The notes under the pieces: generated by a model
The model's input: the letters and a program-made list of their open reading frames with translations, nothing else
The model's database searches: none
Told to the model about the DNA's origin: nothing
Shown: positions 58,923 through 64,000 of the stretch, in pieces
How the letters are laid out: every line of letters begins with the position of its first letter
Numbering within the stretch: position 1 is the first letter of the stretch
DNA from: Anniella stebbinsi
Taxonomy: Eukaryota; Chordata; Lepidosauria; Squamata; Anniellidae
Length of the DNA: 64,000 bases
Assembly (NCBI GenBank): GCA_029215795.1
Contig: JARDYH010000005.1
Coordinates: forward strand, 40,306,001-40,370,000
Direction of reading: 5' to 3'
Made by a program: the position numbers and the translations under genes

Positions 58923-59212
58923 ATTATTATTATTAGACAGCACTGTGGCTCTTCCTAGCCAGAGGGCAGGAGCAACCGATAGTGTTGTGTTCTCCCCCCT
59001 TCCCCCCCCGCTCCACCCACCCCTAGCAGGGGGAATTGGAAGCTAGCCCTAAAATGCTGCTGATTCCTTACAGCCAAAGCCATTAGGCTAATCATAGTAA
59101 AGAAAATGAATAAATGATCCCGTCTAACCAGGCTCAATCTTCTGGCAATAAAAGACGAGCACTGATCTCCTACGCTTGGGGGAGGGAAGAGCAGAGATTG
59201 CTCTGAACAAAC

Positions 59213-59547
59213 ACGTTAGCTAGGCTGACCATCTGAAAAGGAGGACAGGGCTCATATAACTTTAACAGTTGTAGACAAAAGGGAATTTCAGCAGGTGTCA
59301 CTTGTATGCAATTAGTTCCTGGTGAAATTCCCTCTTCATCACAACTGTTAAAGGTGCAGGCACTATACTAGAGTGACCATATACAAAAGAAGGCAGGGCT
59401 CTGCAACTTTAACTGTTGTGATGAAGAGGGAATATCACCAGGAACTAATTGCATACAAATGACACTGGTTGAAATTCCCTTTTCTCTACAACTGTTAAAG
59501 TTATAGGAGCCCTGTCCTCCTTTTCAGATGGTCAGCCTAACGTTAGC
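59213..59547 (+). mobile_element. hAT-like MITE (320-bp family) with target duplication
   Basis: The element 59221-59539 (TAGGCTGACC...GGTCAGCCTA) is flanked by the perfect 8-bp repeat ACGTTAGC (59213-59220, 59540-59547). The internal layout equals the copy at 1247-1566. Confidence 0.88.
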
Positions 59548-59771
59548 GGGGATGCGAGGAGGCGCGGGTGCCCCGGTGCACAGGCAGTCCTCCTCGCATG
59601 CAACCCCCTGTGCTCACTCCTTCACAGAGCAGCACAAATGTGGGGGGTTGGGGGCTCACGGTGCCATGCGCCGTGGTCAAGATGAGCCCATGATTCACTT
59701 GACAAGGGGCTTATGGTGAGCGAGAGAGAGAGAGAAAGAGGGAGGGGATTCCTAGTAGAGGTTTATGTCTT

Positions 59772-59915
59772 GGCAGGATCTACACTGCTGCTTTAAAGCG
59801 GTTTATAACAGTACTAACAACTGTTGGGGCCCAGGACACACTCCAAAAACAGTTGTCGCTACTGTTATAAACCATTTTAAAGCGCTTTAAAGCAGCAGTG
59901 TAGATCCTGCTCTGC
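59772..59915. repeat. Foldback repeat (GATCTACACT family), copy 2
   Basis: GGCAGGATCTACACTGCTGC pairs with GCAGCAGTGTAGATCCTGC, and TTTAAAGCGGTTTATAACAG pairs with CTGTTATAAACCATTTTAAA. The centre is ACAACTGTTGGGGCCC. It is a nearly complete hairpin of about 140 bp. Confidence 0.75.
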
Positions 59916-59989
59916 TTTGATTTCCTTTGCATGTGTTTCCCAAGCGAGGTGGAGGCAGGACCAATGAACTGCAGGGCGAAGGAGAAAGG

Positions 59990-60178
59990 GTGGGGTGGGG
60001 CAGGGTGGGGTGGGAGAGCGAAAAAGCAATTAGATGAAATAGCGCAACAATGCATGCATGTGAAAAGTGACCAGCACTTGCTGCTATAATGAAATGGAGA
60101 TCAAAATCGCAGATGCATATCGGGGGAAAATGTAGGTATGATGGAGCTCTCAGTATAAGGCAGCTTCCTATGTTCCTA
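59990..60178 (+). repeat. Interspersed repeat shared with 47280-47412, ending in a SINE tail
   Basis: CCAGCACTTGCTGC and GTAGGTATGATGGAGCTCT match the other copy. It is followed by CAGTATAAGGCAGCTTCC, a tail of the tRNA-derived SINE. Confidence 0.55.
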
Positions 60179-60187
60179 AGCGGTTCA

Positions 60188-60523
60188 GGGGAGTGTAGGG
60201 TGACCAGATAAAATCAAGATCAAGGCTCATGTAACTTTAACAGTTGTAGAGAAAAGGGAATTTCAGCCAGTGTCATTTGTATGCAATTAGTTCCTGGTGA
60301 AACTCCCTCTTCATCACACCAGTTAAAGGTGCGTGCACTATACTAGAGTGACCATATACAAAAGAAGGCAGGGCCCCTGCAACTATAACTGTTGTGATGA
60401 AGAGGGACTTTCACCAGGAACTAATTGCATACAAATTACACTGGCTGAAATTCCCTTTTCTCTACAACTCTTAAAGTTACATGAGCCCTGGCCTGGATTT
60501 TATCTGGTCACCCTAGGGGAGTG
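60188..60523 (+). mobile_element. hAT-like MITE (320-bp family) with target duplication
   Basis: The element 60196-60515 (TAGGGTGACC...GGTCACCCTA) is flanked by the perfect 8-bp repeat GGGGAGTG (60188-60195, 60516-60523). The terminal 18 bp are perfect inverted repeats. Confidence 0.9.
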
Positions 60524-62756
60524 TACGTGGAATTTATCCAATTTTTATTCCCACAACCAACTTTTGAAGTAAATAAGGCTAAAAGAGAAGAAGCAGAATA
60601 AGGTGGGAATGAAATAGTAGAATTCTGAAGTAGTATAATGGCTTGTATTAGTTCAGAAAGCAAGTGGGTGGGAGAATCACATGTTTGAGTGATCCTTTTG
60701 CATAAGAAAGTCCCTGCAAGCAGAAAAGTAGCAGAGCAAGGAGCAGACTGGGTTGAACATTTCCCTCTGATCTGCTCCTTTTTACTTGCAGAGAATATCA
60801 CAATGAACAATCAGCAACTGCACACCCAGTTTATAAATGGTAAGAAACCTTTAAAAATCTGTTTGTTTAGAAAAAAATCTTTAAAAATTAATAAATGGGG
60901 TGGTAATTTATTGTGGCTTGGAGTGATGTGCCATGCACATCGCAATGCCTATGTATTGGTTTATTAGCAGACAATAGTTTTATATGGAGGAGTATTCCAA
61001 AATGACATCCCCCGTCTGCAACATAAAGAAGTGGTACAATCTTCTCTGAGGATTGCTATAGTTATTATGAGATATAGCAAGTGCTCTTTAAACACACTGA
61101 TTTGTTGTTGGTGTAATCAGTCTTGAACGTATGCAAGACTCAGCCGTTAAACCTCGTTGAGAATTTCGTCCACTCCGCTGAAATCCCATGAACACAGAGT
61201 GGTGATGGTTGCAGGGGGAGATGGATAGAGGAAGGCAGGAATTGGTGTCTGAGTAATACAGCACAGCTTTTTAAACTGTAGATCTTACTGTGTGTTTATG
61301 TGAGTATATCCATGTGTTTGCCATTTGGCCTCCACTCCAGGAGCAGGGAGAGGCTTTATTTGGGCTCTGCTTCAAGCAGCAAACTGACTTGGTCTGGCAG
61401 GGGCAGCTAGGCCTTGCCCTAGCTGGATTGGGGCTGATACATGTAGATTTCATTGTAGAAATATTTGCGGTACTCCAGTTTTTGAGCTATATGACCCCAC
61501 AGTGAGGTGTGAGGGATGCTGTCACTATAAACAGCGAGAAAAAGAAATGAAGGGAAATGGATTGTTTTGTGAGGAAACAGGAGGCTGAAAATGCTGCTAT
61601 TGTTACAGCTGCAGACTGTATCTCAAACTGCCACCTGAGGAATTGGAAGGAAATGTTGCTCGATGATCAAAGTAAGGTAGGCCGAAGTGGGTTAAAAATG
61701 GAGCTGTTAATGACCAACCAAAGTCTAGAAAATGTCACAGGCACACTACAGGCTAAACAAACATGCCACAGCAAGGTTAACTACCATGGGCCATCAACCT
61801 TTCCTTCAGGGATATGGAATAAAGGCTTCACATCTCTGGGAACCATTTAGTGGTGATTATTATCAGTGGCTGTAAAAAAGACAAGAAGTGATTTGGCACG
61901 TTCTCTTCGAAAACAAGGATGAGTCAAACATAAAATGTTACATCCCGTTGAAGGTCAAAACCAAAGCCAAGTAGCGCGTCACTCAGTGGGGAAGAAGGAG
62001 AAATTGATTTTCTGGGCAGAGGTTTGAATGCTCGTGTCCCTGCTGATTTTTCTATGCAGAGTGTTCCACCTTTGGCTGCAGAAAGGTCAAAATCCAGACT
62101 TTTATATATTGGACTCTCTCTACCCACCACTCACCCCCACAAAGCACAATGGTTAAAGAATGTGGCTTTTGTTTTTCCTAAGCAGTTTTTTTGGGGTGGT
62201 GGTGGTATGGGGTGGGTAAAATGATATGGCTCATAGGAGACAATTTCTTTGAACACATTAAGCAAAATGCTGGGAAGTTGCTTAGTGACTTCCCAGCAAC
62301 ACTAAGAACCAGAGCCAGTTGCCGTGAAGACACCTCCTGCCCCATATTTCTTGAGTAATTCTAAAGTGACAGGTAATGATGTTGTTTTGACCAGATTCTA
62401 ACTGCGATGGTTGAGGTTCAAATGAGACAAGAGCAAAGAGAGAGGATTCCAGAGTATGAGTGGAACTGATAAGCAGGTGTTTTTTTAAAAAAGTAATTCC
62501 ATCGATGGACCTTGTCGGTGGTCAAAGGTTTGGAACCATTGTACTACTCTGACTTACCTATTCATGTAAAATGAGAACTACAATAGCACTCTATTGGATC
62601 CATATTTAGCCATATACTTATACTCTAAAATCAATGATTAACTTAAATCCCATTGATTAACTTAAATCCCATTGAAGTAGAACTAAATCTGGATCTGACC
62701 CCATATGTTGATAACACCAGTACTTTGCAAGCATTTTACAGTCATCAGTTATATCA
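60524..62756. other. Intergenic stretch, nothing recognised
   Basis: Several short ORFs up to about 97 codons, none with a recognisable motif. Confidence 0.45.
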
Positions 62757-62895
62757 GGGGTGGGCAGAAAGTAGATGTCCAGATGTTTTGGATGTCAGCT
62801 TCCAACATTCCTGACAATAGGCCATGCTGGCAGGGGCTTCTATGAGTCAGTGTCCCAAACATCTGAATATCTATTTTCGGCCCACTCCTGAAGAG
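62757..62895. repeat. Foldback hAT-like repeat (CAGGGGTGGGC termini)
   Basis: CAGGGGTGGGCAGAAAGTAG at the left pairs with CTATTTTCGGCCCACTCCTG at the right, and CCAGATGTTTTGG pairs with CCCAAACATCTG. Confidence 0.7.
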
Positions 62896-64000
62896 TACAT
62901 GGCAGTAGAATCTACATCATCAGCAAAAGTCAGCCACAAGCAGCTGCCTTTCATATTTCTTCTGGAGAGACCAAGTAGATAGAAGTATTCTGGTAGAAAC
63001 TGCACATTTCAAATCTGAGGCTAAGTCCTAGTTCACACATGCACCATTAGTAGATAACTGCAGCATCAAACGATGATTTTTCATTTGTGAATGCATCACC
63101 ACAGATCGGACTCCACTATGACAGAGCTTTCATGTCACTTCATATCACTTCCAGCACAAACTTTTAAAAAGAATTAATTTACACGTCCATCTCTGAGGCA
63201 TGAAGTGATGAGACACATCTTGCCAGTGCTTCACCAGTGCTGCTATTTGATGGCCTGTTTCTGGACAAGTTCAAAGGTGGGGTAATAAAAGTAATAAATA
63301 AATAAATAAATAAATAAATAAATTCCTGTTGCGCCGAAGTTCCTGCAGCCTAGGCAACTAGCAAGGAGGTGGCTCATCAGCCTATTGGCCTATTCTCAAG
63401 ATGTCCTTCTCTAACTATGGCATCTAGATTATGAGCCAGAGAAAGAGCTGACAGCAAAGATTGAATCGGACTCAGTTTTCTAATCATCCTTCGAGTTTGT
63501 TCCTGCACAATGCAACAATCCTCTTCAAAACTGGGCAATGTGGGGCAGAAAAAGGTTGTGAGGAGAGGTAGAATATTACAAAGGGAAAAAAAAGACTCAG
63601 TCAAAACCATTCTGTACATCATCTTTGGAAAGAGCTGACATATGTACAGGTTTGTTGGTAAAACACACACCTTCCCGAAACAGCGAATAAACTTGTGGTC
63701 AGTTGCTATGGGTAAATTTAAGAGATGACACAAACGTTTATTCCAAACTCTCCCTCCACCCCCACCCAGGTTACTGAAAGTTTAACTTTTGTTTTCTCTT
63801 CCACACAAACAGGATGTGGCTACTCAAGCGCTAAGAAAACAGCAAAATAGTATTTTTTCCCTATCTCATCCCCAAATTGTTTGAATCCCTTATGTGCCGT
63901 CCGAAGTTTGTCTTCAGGTTTAAGGGCCTGGATACGTGTCAACTGAGTATATGAAGTGGTGAGGTGGGGGGGGGGGGGGCAGGAGAGGAGAAGTCAAAGG
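62896..64000. other. Intergenic stretch with (AAAT)n
   Basis: An AAAT microsatellite is at 63293-63322, probably the tail of an old LINE. The 118-codon minus frame at 63377-63733 matches nothing that I know. A G run is at 63966-63979. Confidence 0.45.

Noticed and set aside
63377..63733. 118-codon minus-strand ORF as a gene
   Set aside because: No recognised motif, no splice or promoter context, and next to an (AAAT)n LINE-like tail.

Overview
The window reads as nuclear DNA of a reptile, most likely a squamate (lizard). It has one recognisable gene spread over large introns, dense interspersed repeats (tRNA-derived SINEs, CR1/L2-type LINE tails, L1 remnants, hAT-like MITEs), many microsatellites and one CpG island. 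Nothing suggests bacterial DNA. The squamate call rests on repeat style and is inference.

The gene is FAM20A, a secretory-pathway pseudokinase, on the minus strand. Coding exon 1 (23677-24017) lies in a CpG island (about 23600-24780). Exon 2 is at 4025-4206. Between them is a 19.5-kb intron filled with repeats, and intron 2 runs off the left edge. The split Arg codon and splice phases agree across the two exons. No other host gene was recognised, so 24.8-64 kb is probably the 5' intergenic side of FAM20A.

The main accessory element is a full-length gammaretrovirus-like endogenous provirus, 49267-58410 (plus strand). It has two LTRs (414 and 415 bp) with 4 substitutions and 1 indel between them, a 4-bp target duplication (GGTA), a primer-binding site matching tRNA-Gly(GCC) 18/18, gag, pro-pol and env, and a polypurine tract. 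Gag and pol share a frame separated by a UGA followed, after 8 nt, by a perfect 14-nt palindrome, which looks like a readthrough signal. The copy is inactivated by premature stops in gag (two), pol (one) and env (one), a frameshift in integrase, and a Asp-to-Asn change at an RNase H catalytic position. It sits in a rearranged L2-like LINE whose second copy preserves the empty target sequence.

The rest is repeats. A 320-bp hAT-like MITE built of inverted modules occurs at least eight times, three with perfect 8-bp target duplications. A 1.27-kb hAT-like element (45642-46912) is an array of about eight hairpins, most bounded by CTTACC...GGTAAG. Three copies of a CpG-rich palindromic element, a probable twin-primed L1 nested in a LINE tail, and several foldback families complete the layout. 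Long stretches (28.2-31.9, 36.8-39.2, 39.5-42.5, 60.5-62.7 kb) show nothing I can name.
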